Shown in pieces: positions 1 through 10,138 of a stretch of DNA of 64,000 bases. This stretch comes from Triglochin maritima (taxonomy: Eukaryota > Streptophyta > Magnoliopsida > Alismatales > Juncaginaceae): positions 46,762,201 through 46,826,200 of the forward strand of contig OY821774.1 in the NCBI GenBank assembly GCA_963682175.1, written 5' to 3'. The notes beneath the pieces are model-generated. The model saw nothing but the letters and a program-made list of their open reading frames with translations, did not search any database and had not been told where the DNA came from. Made by a program: the position numbers and the translations under genes. The number at the start of each line of letters is the position of its first letter. Position 1 is the first letter of the stretch.

Positions 1-180
1 AACCACCTTCCCTAGGGTGGGACGTCTCGCTGGGACACCTCCTCCAAGTAGCAGGCGTCCCAGCCAGACACTCATTCCTTGGATAGGGCAACTTATCTAG
101 ACGCCCCATCCTTGGGGGCATCGCCTCTCAAAGCCGCCCCACTCCTAGGTGGGGGCGTCCCAGCCAGATGCCCCAAATTT
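1..180. repeat. GC-rich subterminal repeat block of the MULE
   Basis: This block is made of many short variants of GACGCC/GGCGTC, such as GGGGGCGTCCCAGCCAGA and its reverse complement, in an otherwise AT-rich region. The same kind of block (GGCGTCTGGCTAAGACGCC and relatives) sits near the ends of the related short elements at about 23550-23570, 43980-44090 and 44730-44890. It is therefore read as the subterminal region of this MULE family. A small open frame through it is not considered a gene. Confidence 0.6.
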
Positions 181-245
181 ATTTATTTTTTAATTTTTTT
201 ATGTTTTGTTATTTTAAATTATTTCAAGTTCCGTCGTAAGATTTC

Positions 246-1553
246 AGTGGTGATGGAGTAAATTACAGTGAGTTTTTTGATCGTAAACAAGTATTTCCAA
301 CAATCGAGGACACGTGTAAATGGGCGAAACAAGTTGTCATCGGATTCGGATTTATTTGGTAATATCATCCTACAAATCAAAAGCAGATAATTAGACGAAT
401 TGTTATCTGAGATGCGATCGCAGAAATGAAATGAGTTCTTGTGATATGAATATTGCACTACGGAAGAACACGAAAAGAAAAAGTTGCAATTGTCGTTTTT
501 TGATAAAGGTAGTCGAACGAAGGGATCGTGATGGACAAGTTGTAGTTTGTAATAGTACTCATGGGCATCACAACCACAAACTTGCAGTTTATACAAAGGG
601 TCACCGACAGATCATCAATCTTAGTTCTGGGGCCAAGAAAATTGTTCGTTATATGACTGAGGCACAAACCAGACCATGTAACATCTTTTTTGCAGTAAAA
701 GAGAAATTCTCAGATGATAATCTCTATAAGAGACACATTTATAACTTCAGATAGTACATGATGATGACGAAATCTGAAGATAGGAATCCCGCTCAGCAGT
801 TTCTGAATCAGGCGATGCAGTATCAGTAATTACATTGGATTATGGCGGATGAAAAAACTAATGTTCTCACTCATGCATTTTTGGCACATCCGACGTTAGT
901 TAAGTTGTTGCGCACATATCCTTTCGTAATATGCACAGATTCGACATACAAAATGAACAAGTACAAGATGCTTTTGTTCGAGATGGTTGGGGTGACTCCA
1001 ACAAACATGAACTTCCTCGTCGGCTATGAAATTATGAAGGATGAGACCGAGTCTAGTTACCGGTGGATGTTGGAGAAGTTGCGAGATCTGTTATTGGATA
1101 CTGTCAGTCCGACTACAATAATAACAGAACGGGAGTTAGGCCTGATGCGACCAATGGGAGAAGTTTTTCCTGAGTCTGCTCATTTACTTTGCACCTGACA
1201 TATCAACAAAGACGTGTACAACTACGCATATCACGTATTCAGCAAGAACAAAAAGTTTGCAGACAATTTGAAGTGTGGAAAGTGGAGGAAAGTCATGTTT
1301 TCTGCTTCACAGTCCGAGTACAATAAAGCAGTTCGTAATCTTGAAGATAGTTTCCAAGCTTGGCCAGTTATCACGGTTTATCTGGAAAACATGTGGTTAG
1401 TGCATAAAGAAAAGATTATCTGGAAAACACGTGGTTAGTGCATAAAAAAGTTTGTGTTGAATTGTACGAATAAAGTCATTCATTTCGGCAACACTACGAA
1501 CTGTAGGGTGGAAAACACTCATTCGGCTTTGAAAGAGTGAATCACTACATTGA
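246..1553 (+). pseudogene. MULE transposase, N-terminal and catalytic part (broken)
   Basis: Reading through stops gives the familiar order of a plant MULE transposase. First is a MuDR/FAR1-like zinc-binding region with CNSTHGHHNHKLAVYTKG (about 560-600). The catalytic core follows, starting with ICTDSTYKMNKYKM (about 930-970), and VENTHSALKE near 1510-1540 supplies the third acidic residue. The second acidic position reads IITERELGLM, where the family normally has IVTDRE, so Asp is replaced by Glu. A TGA at 1196-1198 stands where LLCRWHIN is expected, and more stops lie near 752 and 1436. The gene is cut at 1553 by a copia-type LTR and resumes near 5749. Transposase identity is firm. The copy is inactive as read. 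Confidence 0.88.
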
Positions 1554-1950
1554 CTGAAAGGAATGTGTTCTAAAAGTTTACTTTTAAATGTCAATTATTA
1601 TGAATTGAATGAGAAATTATTTTGTTCATTGTTTATGTTATTCGTCTTTTAGAAGTGTTAAGTAAGAGTCTCTTGGTCCTTAACCGTAGAGCTCTAAAAG
1701 ATATTGCTTTACATAAAACAAAAGATATTAGCAATCATGGTAATTAACATGAGACATTAATTACCGAGTTAAGATTGTCGTGTTGGTCATAGATCATTGT
1801 AGCTCTACAAGTGAGTGACAACACGGGTACACAAAAGAGGAAAATATTACTTTTGTATACTGAATGAACCTAATAAGTAAAACATTATAGAATTGTGTTT
1901 TCTGTGTCATTAATGTTTTACTGTGTCTTTGGTCCTTTGATATGAGACTT

Positions 1951-4751
1951 GATGAGAATTAAATTTATACCGCAAGTGCACGACGTCAATGAAGACGTGG
2001 CAAATACGGGTCAAACACAAGGAGGGAGAGATTCTGTTATTAGTGTGATTTTCGATTAAGGAGAAGAAAGAGAGAAGAAATAAATTTGGTTTTGAGATTT
2101 TTGATTTTTAATTTCCTAAAGCATGAAACATGAACAAATAAAACTAAAACAAGAACAAAGATGGTGAATTCCGTTGGGTGGAGGTTTAGGTATTGGGTTT
2201 AGATTAGAGAATTCAGAAACTTATAATAAATCATATTAGTTATAAAGCATTACATGATAAATGATTTAACATAAACTCAAGTAATCAAAATATACTAACA
2301 CGAAATTAAAATAATAACTTTTATTCTTCTTCTCTTCACCCTAAATCCTAAGGGTGTAAGCGGGGCGGGGCGGGGCGGGTTTTTGGTCCACCGCTACCCG
2401 CCCCGCATAAGTTAAGCGGGTATGCGGGGCGGGGTGGGGCGGGTCAAAAATAAAAAAAACCGCTACCCGCCCCGCATAAGGTTGGACTAGGTGAGGCGGG
2501 GCGGGTTATGCGGGTTTGGCGGGTTTTTTAATTTTTTTTGATTTTTTCTAAGAAAAATAAAAGAACATCAAAACTTGAAAAATAGTAATTACTCATTGTA
2601 TTTTTTGGGAAATTGGATGTGTGTTGAGTGAAAAATTAGACATTTGGTTAGTGTTGAATAATGATTTGGTAATGTGAGTTAATGGTTATGAGTAAAATTG
2701 AAACATTAAAATGATTTTGGTATATAAAAAATTAATAATATATTTGATTAGGCGGATTGCGGGTTATGCGGGGCGGGTTGCAAGACAACCGCAACCCGCC
2801 CCGCGTATTAGGCGGGTTATGCGGGTGGCGGGTTAGCGGGTTGGCGGGTAACATTTTTTTGTCCGCTACCCTCATTAGGCGGGGCGGGGCGGGACGGGTT
2901 GCGGGTAAAATATTACCCATTTACAGCCCTACTAAATCCGTCACCTCCACCCTTTGGAAAGAGTTAGAAACTCATGGATGGAAAGGAGGAGAAGGGGTCC
3001 TAGAGGAATTACAAAAGAAAACTAAAAACAAGAAATAAAACAACAGAAATTTATTAAACTAAGGAATAAAAACTAGAACATAAGCTCAGGACTCTCACAA
3101 CATCGTTTCAGGGCTATTTATAGCCGATACAAGGGACTTAGGTATAAAATAGGAAAGTACACGCGTCAACACGCAACCGGTAAAATTTTTAGAGCATGGA
3201 TCTAATTTGGTGCGGCGGATTCGCCGCATTTTGTACATAAGGTGCGGCGGATCCGTCACCTTTTTAGCTCCGATTTAATCCGGATTTTTCCTGTGTGTTT
3301 ATGGTATGATTTCAATATCCTTTGCGCATCTGGATTGATTCTTTCCTTTCTTTTGAGCTCCGACTTTATTTCTTTATATATTTGGAGATCCACATTGATT
3401 TTCTTTAGATTTTCTCCATAATAATAAAAGCTACTCGTAATTTGCAATTAGGTCCTTGGCTTTTTGCAATTAGGTCTTGAATGCTTTTATGCTTGGATGC
3501 ATTTCCATTTGGAACCCGATAATCTTGAACTTGGTCTTTATGCCAGGAATGAGTCTCTTGCACGCATTTGTGCTCGGGATATGGGTAATTTGCATTCAGG
3601 TCCCTGTATTCTGTAAATAAGACTAAACACATACCTTAGTAGCATTTATTGATATAAAATTAATCTAAATGAAAGACATATGATGCAATGTATGCAATGC
3701 ATCAAATACCCCCACACCTAGATTTTGCTAGTCCCTAGCAAAACAGAATATAAGAAAAATGAAAACAGGGAAAAATACTAACTCACTTTCGTAGGAATCA
3801 CAGTTGCACTTAGCATGTGCAACAAACCTTTAAACCCCCAAGTTTCCTTAGAGGACGAGTTTTGTCTCGTGAGGGTTTTCCGTTGACACACCCACAAAGT
3901 CTTAATTCAACATTCCATTAACAACTTTCAATATCTCCACCTCAACCTTATACATCTCACTTAGAATTCTTGCATGCTCATTATATAAATCCAACTCATC
4001 AAAATTCCGACTTGATCTTCATTCCTCCAATATTCACACCACTAACCATTCTACACATGTTATCACTTAAATTATTTTGCACACCTCCTCTGGTGGTGAA
4101 GTATCATTCGGATCAACCATGACATGGATCATTCTTTTAGCTTTGGGCCTTGAGTATTATTTTTTTCTTTTCTTTCGTGATTCAACACATTTGCTTTTTG
4201 ACACTTTTACCCTTTTTGCATTCGTGTAGCGAGTTTGGTTGATAATCCCGAGCTGGTAGACTCAAGTTACCGGGTTTCAAGATACCCCTACGGACCAGTG
4301 ACTCAAAGGCTTGGGCTTTTGTAATCATTTTGCAGAATGTGTTTTCCTCACTTTATTCCTTTATTTTTAATTTTATTTTTCTCAAGGCTTAATTGCTATT
4401 TAGAAGTCCACACTTTCCGGTATATTTTCCTCAACCTCTGCTTTTTATCAACCACTTCAAAGATTTGATTCATCCAATTTAAGTGCATACATGTCTTAAA
4501 GGGTAATGGGTTATTTCTTTGGAACTTCGATTTATGTCATAATTTCTACAAGCAGAACTATATACTAAGGAACAAAAAATCAATGCAATTTGTACACGGG
4601 TTTTGGCAGTTCAATCTTAAGCTATGTCATGAAACATTGTTTTTTATTTTTTTAGAAATAAAAGACAGCTATATAGATAAATATATACATAAACACCCCC
4701 CACACCTAAATCATGCATTGTCCTCAATGTATGCAAATATAAAGCAAATGC
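1951..4751. mobile_element. Non-coding retroelement-like insertion inside the LTR
   Basis: The host LTR sequence breaks off after ACTT (1947-1950) and resumes after a second ACTT (4752-4755), so 1951-4751 is an insertion with a possible 4-bp duplication. It has no convincing coding region. TACCGCAAGTGCACG near 1969-1983 and CCCCACACCTAGATTTTGCT near 3712-3731 (with CCCCCCACACCTAAATC near 4696) are phrases I associate with LTRs and leaders of large plant Ty3/gypsy elements of the Tat/Ogre group. That assignment is from memory and tentative. The insertion contains a separate hAT element (2349-2931). Confidence 0.45.
2349..2931. mobile_element. Non-autonomous hAT element with GCGGG repeats
   Basis: The element starts TAAGGGTGTAAGCGGGG and ends CCCATTTACAGCCCTA, which are inverted matches of the TAGGGCTGTAAA type. 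It is flanked by an exact 8-bp direct repeat CTAAATCC (2341-2348 and 2932-2939), the duplication length expected for hAT transposons. Both ends are rich in GCGGGGCGGGGC tracts that pair with each other, separated by an AT-rich centre. There is no transposase. Small open frames in it are by-products of the repeats. Confidence 0.85.
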
Positions 4752-5524
4752 ACTTATTATCCGATCACTTAAGAATTGCTTAATTAGATTAATGTCTTGA
4801 GCTATCGATGAGAGTAGTGTAAAGACATTGGTTGGTTAAGTATGACTTTTGTTGGAGAAGATAGTTAGTCAAAAGATTATCATTGCCCCTCTTAATTGAG
4901 TGATGATATTAGTGGACCCATTGATAAAGCAAAATTATAATGTGCACAATGTGATTTGAGTTAAGTCACATATTTATAACTAGCTTAAAGAGATCAAGAA
5001 ATGAATACTAATACAAAGATGACACAATACTACTTTGTGTATATTCTTAATATCATGAGGCAAGGGACGGACACAAGTGGTGCACTTCATCACTAAATGG
5101 ATCGGGTTTTGGTTCAAGTGGAATTAAGACATCTAACTAATTGGGAGCTATAATGTGTAGCTAGATACCGCTTATAGCTTGTGATATTAAGCTCTTAATA
5201 TCACTGCCAACTTAGTTTAGATCCTCCCATAGGTCACACCACAAAACTGGGAAACAAGAAATGAGAATTTTGAGTTCATAAGGTGTGTCGGGGTTTCATG
5301 TAGAAAATATGACACATGTGGTGAACAAGCAAAATCAAAATTATGTTGTGATTAATAACATAATTAGAATCTAAATTAAATTCATATGTGATGTAAATAT
5401 TATGGGATGTAATGATTTATCATTACATAGGATAATATGTTACATAAGTTGTGAACTTACTACTAATCCCGAAATGTCAAATTTTGTAGGGGTTAAACCG
5501 AAATTTGACTAGTCTGCAGTACTG

Positions 5525-5748
5525 TGCAAAAACGGTCGACCGCTAAACCGTAAACGGTCGACCGAAATGTTGCACGGTCGACCGAATGTGTCTCGATCGT
5601 AATAGTAATTTCTACTGTTCGTTTTCGGTCGACCGAAGTATATCGGTCGGTCGACCGAACATTGCGATGAAATAATTTTGTTACGAACGGTCGACCGAGT
5701 TTATGAACGGTAGACCGAAACTCGGTCTAAACGGTCGACCGAACCTCC
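5525..5748. repeat. Array of TCGGTCGACCGA palindromes
   Basis: About eight copies of ACGGTCGACCGA or close variants lie within 220 bases (near 5534, 5553, 5574, 5626, 5643, 5688, 5706 and 5730), spaced irregularly by 20 to 50 bases. The array belongs to the LTR copy that interrupts the transposase. Similar arrays occur in other element families in this window (see findings). Confidence 0.85.
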
Positions 5749-6186
5749 AAGTTTATGACTAAGTTTATGACTGCAGCTCTGGACACTCTTTTCGACCGCG
5801 TGAACACGGTTATTGAAATGCAGCTGATGAATATTCGGAACTTTCTTGAAGAGCCGAGACGTCGAAATTTGACTAACTACATAGGTGCTTTGTACCAACA
5901 TATAAATGACCGGGTTTCGCATCACTGCTTGTCATTATTGAGTGACGAGTTGAAGAGAATGCAAGACTTAAGCAATCAAGTTGAATATCGCTGCATGTGT
6001 GCTTTTCTGACATCACATGAGATTCCTTGTGCTTCCCACATGCAAGACTTAAGCAATCGATCGTCCGTAACCACGGGTGCAAGATCTGATATGACGATAT
6101 CTTTGTTGTTACTATTATTACTTAGTTGTTTGTTGTTATTAATATATATAACTTTGCTATTTTTCCATATTATAGTGTCCGGACGG
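5749..6186 (+). pseudogene. MULE transposase, C-terminal part with SWIM-like zinc finger
   Basis: The frame starting near 5755 resumes the transposase interrupted at 1553. It reads ALDTLFDRVNTVIEMQLMNIR (about 5770-5830), a typical segment after the catalytic core, then the Cys/His pattern CMCAFLTSHEIPCASHM (about 5992-6040), which is the SWIM-type finger of MULE and FAR1 proteins. MQDLSN is repeated, suggesting a small local duplication. After about 6090 the frame turns into a Leu-rich AT-rich stretch ending in TTATAG near 6175, more like an intron than protein. The next recognisable domain is the OTU domain in the same direction. Confidence 0.8.
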
Positions 6187-6793
6187 ATTGACTTCGATAA
6201 CTTCCCATATGTTGATTAAATGTCAGGAATCATTTTACCATTTCTAGAGAGGTGGAATGACGTACGTGCTGATGGTAACTGTGGATTTCGATGTGTTGCC
6301 GATGTCTTCCATGGTGGTCAAGACAATTGGTTGTACGCCCGTCGTGCGATTTCTAATGAGATAGGTGTGCATCCTATTTATGAGCACGTCTATTACGGCA
6401 ATGTGGTATAAGCTCGTCAACGAATTGATTGGGGGCGGGGGACCTTGTGACGAGGATCACTATATGGATGTTCGGGCCGACTTGTTCCCGATTGCCAATT
6501 TTTACAAGTGTGCAGTTATGTATTTCTCAGTGAGAACGGATGGTTCGTTGTACTCGTGTCTTACAGTGCTACCTTGGGATAGTCCGTCTTCCATAACGAA
6601 GCCAATCAGAGAGTTGACCATTGCTCATTTAGGGAGTTACAGACATTTTATTCGCTTGGAATTAGCTGAGGGATTCCCAGTACCTCCTATAGCGACCATG
6701 TGGTTTCAAATGCGAGATGAGAGTGTTGCTGGATGGGAGGAAGAGTACGAAAGTATGAGAGCATATTGTGACCAGTTACGTAATACGTTTTGA
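6187..6793 (+). pseudogene. OTU-type cysteine protease domain of the MULE
   Basis: The translated stretch has the active-site signature DVRADGNCGFRCVAD (about 6260-6304), with the presumed nucleophile Cys in DGNC. It continues through a core ending SYRHFIRLELAEGFPVPPIATMW, where the His fits the catalytic His position of OTU proteases. OTU enzymes cut ubiquitin or ubiquitin-like chains; plant MULEs are known to carry OTU or ULP1-type peptidase domains. Here a stop precedes the domain (near 6218) and the frame shifts near 6410, so the copy is broken. It probably formed the C-terminal part of one transposase-OTU protein or a separate gene spliced after the transposase. Domain assignment is strong; the fusion is inference. 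Confidence 0.8.
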
Positions 6794-7261
6794 TTGTAAT
6801 TTGTAATGCATTAGTAATGTATAATATATCGACGATTATATAGTGTATTTGTACTTATAACGTGTTTTTCTTTTATCAGATTTTAAATTTAATTTACGTT
6901 ACATATACCAAACAGGTCTATGATATGCTCGTGAGAAATAAGTATTAAAAATACGACAGAGAAACAAATAGGGAGAATATATGTTCGTCAGAAATAAATA
7001 ATAAGAGTACAACAGATAAGCAAATACTAACAAATGTAGTAATAGTTCAACATATAATAAAATAAGTAATGTGCAAGCCAACTACAACTCATCATCCGAA
7101 TCCTGGTCCAAAATGCACAACTGACTGTTCCACTCCTCAATGAGGCCATCCCAGTTTGTACATGCAACTCTCATCTCCTCGTTCGGCATTCGGTCCCTTT
7201 GTCGCAAGAACGGTTGTGTATACCGTATCGCCTTACTCATCTACTGTATGTAACATAAAAA
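6794..7261. other. AT-rich spacer between OTU and plant mobile domain genes
   Basis: This is the interval where the plus-strand OTU domain and the minus-strand plant mobile domain gene converge. The part near 7080-7250 may hold the last piece of the minus-strand gene, but I could not read a continuous frame. No other feature is visible. Confidence 0.4.
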
Positions 7262-9180
7262 TTAACGTACATTAACAATAAAAACAAAATATACTTTACA
7301 AATTAAAATCAAATTAGATAAATCGCCACATGTCCTATCCAGTGGTCTCTCCGGTCTCGGGACGGTACCGCGCACGATAACTGGATGTGAGCACCTACCG
7401 AACCACTGCAAATAATCTGCATCACAAGTGGAGGGGTCGCGGATACGTCTCAAATCATCCAGGTGAAGTCGGTCTACTCTCGGAAATGTCTTCCAAACCG
7501 ATTCCGCGCTCGAAGCGCTGTGCCAGACGTTGTACGTCGTCGCAATCGCAGACCGCACTGCATGCTCTGGCGTCGGGATGTCAACCGGGATCACCTGAAC
7601 GTACCCTAACTGATGCAAGACGTGATTAGGTAAATAAGGCTCTGTGATATCCTTATTACGAATGACGCCCATAAATGTAGTCCTCGGCACAACTACAGCA
7701 GCCTCAGGACCATACGACAACTACTACACCTAAACGTTTAAACGTTAATAATAATAAACTTAAAATTTAAATAAACGTGAATGATATATAATTTTATACA
7801 TGCGATGCAGTCATCTGATCTAGTCGTCTACGAATGGAATGAAGTCGTCTATCGCTCCTACCCTCGGTTCGGACAACCCACATACGCGAACGAGGATGAC
7901 CCTCCTCAATGATCTTCCACTCCCGATGCGGGCGGAAAGCAGGAAAATACTCATATATCCAAGCCTGCAGCAGCGTAAGACAACCCGTAATGCCAGAACA
8001 ATCAGCACGACTCACTATCCCCAACTGGCGATACAAATATGCCAAAGTCGTCGACCCCCATGAGTACTGACCAATGGTATCTAGGTCCCTCGCCTCCAAT
8101 AGGTCGCGTGGTATGACTCTGCAACCGCTCTTGTCGAGAAACAAGACGCAGCCTAGCAGTAAGAAGAGGTAGGTAGTCATCTGTGTATCCTCAGTCAGTG
8201 GTGGTCATCCCCGTCTGCAACAGTCGTCCACAACGTCGATGCTTACAACACCACCACTCCAAAATGAGCTTTCTTGCCCAAGACCATCGACGCTGACCCT
8301 AAGCAACTCTGATACATAAATTTTCAGCTTAGGCGTTGATGCCTGAGCACTGACCATACGACCATCCACAGGAATGTGCAGAATCTGGAAGATGTCATGC
8401 AACATGATCGTCATCTCTCCGAAAGGCAAGTGGAAAGTGTTGGTGTCAGGCTGTCCCGCTCCACAAAGACCAAAATCAACGGCATGTCAAGGCAGGGGAA
8501 CATGTTGTAAGTCAAGTGACGCAATCCGCTATCACTAATGGTAGCTATCATATCATCAGTCATCATTGAACGCCAAGCCTGCAATGTAATACAGACTCTG
8601 TGCCGATTATGACACTTCAGAACCTTCCGATCCTCGCCCTCCCAGATGTGTCTGGCGATGTGGCCTCCGAAACTCAGAATGACACTGTCATCTAAAGGAC
8701 CACCGGACACTACACCAGTCACGATTTAAGAATCGTCCTCAACCCTCTTCTTCTGAGCTCGCGCGTCTGCAGTACACGAACTCGAATCACCGGTCAGAAA
8801 CCGGCCACCTCGATCCTTCCGAATGACCCACTCAGCCGAAGAAGGACTACCATGTCGCCCCCATCTTCTACCATATTGTTGTCTCGCCTCCTCCTGCAGT
8901 TCCAAGCCATACCGACCCTCATCGTGACTCTCCACCTCATCTGAATCATCCTCGTCTTCGAAAGTATCCTCACGTGTCTGACGACGACGTAATATATATC
9001 TCCCTCTCCTAACTGAAGCAGAAATACTCCATGTACGTGGATGATGATGACCTGACTCATCAGCTAAACTATATACAGTGCGTAAGGGAACTATATACAA
9101 CCTGACCAAAAAAAATATTTAAAAAAAATAAACGAGACATTTTACCAGATTCGAGTACACCGGGACGTCCGTTGATTCCT
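7262..9180 (-). pseudogene. Plant mobile domain (MAIN-like) gene of the MULE, broken
   Basis: On the minus strand the pieces read in order as a plant mobile domain protein (PF10536 family, MAIN/MAIL1 relatives). A short first exon (9180-9146) ends in a GT donor. A charged N-terminal region follows (9101-8729), then SGGPLDDSVILSFGGHIA and HNRHRVCITLQAW (8722-8460), PFGEMTIMLHDIFQILHIPVDGR (8429-8340), LLGCVLFLDKSG and YSWGSTTLAYLYRQLG (8180-8040), and YGPEAAVVVPRTTFMG with HVLHQLGYVQVIP (7720-7600). Damage: the expected start codon reads AGG (9180-9178), an in-frame TAA lies at 8728-8726, and a small indel near 8458 moves FVER and PFGEMT into different frames. The domain is found in host gene-silencing proteins and in transposons. 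The gene starts close to the right terminal repeat, so that repeat may have served as its promoter. Confidence 0.82.
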
Positions 9181-9347
9181 TTCCTGGCTTCCAAGAAATT
9201 CTTTTTGATGAATATGAGAGTGATATGAAGAGAGAGTAGTGTTAGGAGAGTAAAATGAAGAGTTATATAAGTAGAAAGGATAGAATGACAAAATGATAAT
9301 TCGTACGGACGATTTAAGTAGTTTTCCGACGATGATTAACAATTCAG
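9181..9347. repeat. Right terminal inverted repeat of the MULE
   Basis: On the minus strand, the sequence from 9347 inwards reads CTGAATTGTTAATCATCG, then GGAAAACTACTTAAATCGTC, then an AT-rich part with ATTATCATTTTGTCATTC. It matches both ends of 23191-23811 and 43724-45092. A 5' leader of the plant mobile domain gene probably lies within it. The left partner is outside the window. Confidence 0.75.
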
Positions 9348-10138
9348 TTGAAAGAGGTCCCATATAATAAGGTAGACAAATTCATAATGGGAAGGTTAAC
9401 AACCATCGTCATAAATAAGGATAATCTTTCTTTAAAAACAGTGAAAAGTGATCAATGGATATATAATTATTATATATAGACTGGGCGGAGCACAACAGAG
9501 AAGACCCAATATGGTAGAGGAACGAGACTAATGAACCTATTACAAGAATTTAATATATTCAACTCAACCACCCCGGAAATTGGTCCGTTTTTTTAAATGT
9601 TTTTTTTTGGTTTTTTAAGTTTAGAAAAGATTTGAGATGTAATTAGGGTTTTGTAATTTAATTGTGGTTAATGTATTGATGTTGTTTCAATTTGGTAATT
9701 ATTGTAGGATTGTTTTTAATTAATTAATTTGTTTTTGATTTATTAAGATTTATTTAAATTTAAAAATTCCAATTAATGTACTTTGTAATGCAGATTGATG
9801 TATTTTTAGCTTTAGTATTTAAATTTTCGATTAATGTATTATGTAATGCGGTTTCCTCAATTTTAATAATATTTTCCTATTTATATATTAATTGTTAATT
9901 ATAATCGAATGAATTACTTACATTGAGTAATTACAATAATGATTAGTAATTTAATTTGTTGATTGTTGTGAGAGTTTTAGATAAGAGAATAAAAATAATA
10001 ACGTGACAACAAATATTGTAACGTGACTACTGAGTGAATTGGATAATGGTTAAAGATTTTGTAAGGAGGTTGGATTGTGCTGACGTGACAGAGAAAAAAA
10101 ACTACACCCGGGAAGTACCCGGGCGCTCAACGGTGACC
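9348..10138 (-). repeat. Flank of MULE and possible decayed MITE related to 17991-18483
   Basis: 9348-9540 shows nothing recognisable. Read on the minus strand, 10138-10070 gives GCGCCCGGGTACTTCCCGGG followed by CTCTGTCACGTCAGC, which resembles the start of the Harbinger-type MITE at 17991 (GTAGTTCCCGGGCGCC, then CACGTCAG). The remaining 500 bases are AT-rich and too diverged to match by eye, and the far end is not defined. Confidence 0.3.

Larger units (their letters stand above)
1554..5748. mobile_element. Copia-type LTR copy inserted in the transposase gene, itself interrupted
   Basis: 1554-1950 and 4752-5520 together match, in reverse complement, the LTRs at 47825-49740, 49741-50965 and 56903-58836. 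Shared landmarks are the start TGAAAGGAATGTGTTC and, further in, the run ending at the palindrome array. The LTR is split by an unrelated insertion (1951-4751). Its far end is short compared with the 1.9-kb copies: after the array at 5525-5748 the sequence returns to transposase. No internal retroelement genes are present, so it is a solo or truncated LTR. A clean 5-bp target duplication was not found; a local tandem AAGTTTATGACT (5749-5760 and 5761-5772) sits at the right junction. Confidence 0.75.
1..9347. mobile_element. Large decayed Mutator-like element (MULE), left end outside window
   Basis: The stretch holds a MULE-type transposase (plus strand, split by a later insertion), an OTU-type protease domain next to it, a plant mobile domain gene on the minus strand, and a terminal inverted repeat at the right edge. 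The right end is placed at 9347 because, read on the minus strand, the sequence starts CTGAATTGTTAATCATCG and runs into GGAAAACTACTTAAATCG. The same terminus, slightly diverged, bounds the short elements at 23191-23811 and 43724-45092. The left terminus lies before position 1, so the full length and target duplication cannot be seen. All three genes carry stops or frameshifts, so this copy looks non-autonomous now. MULE identity is firm from the protein; exact outer limits are inferred. Confidence 0.8.

Noticed and set aside
219..667. Minus-strand open frames of 125 and 69 aa opposite the transposase
   Set aside because: They run antisense to the recognisable MULE transposase and have no family signature of their own.
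7387..8063. Plus-strand open frames opposite the plant mobile domain gene
   Set aside because: Shadows of the minus-strand gene; the domain signature is only on the minus strand.
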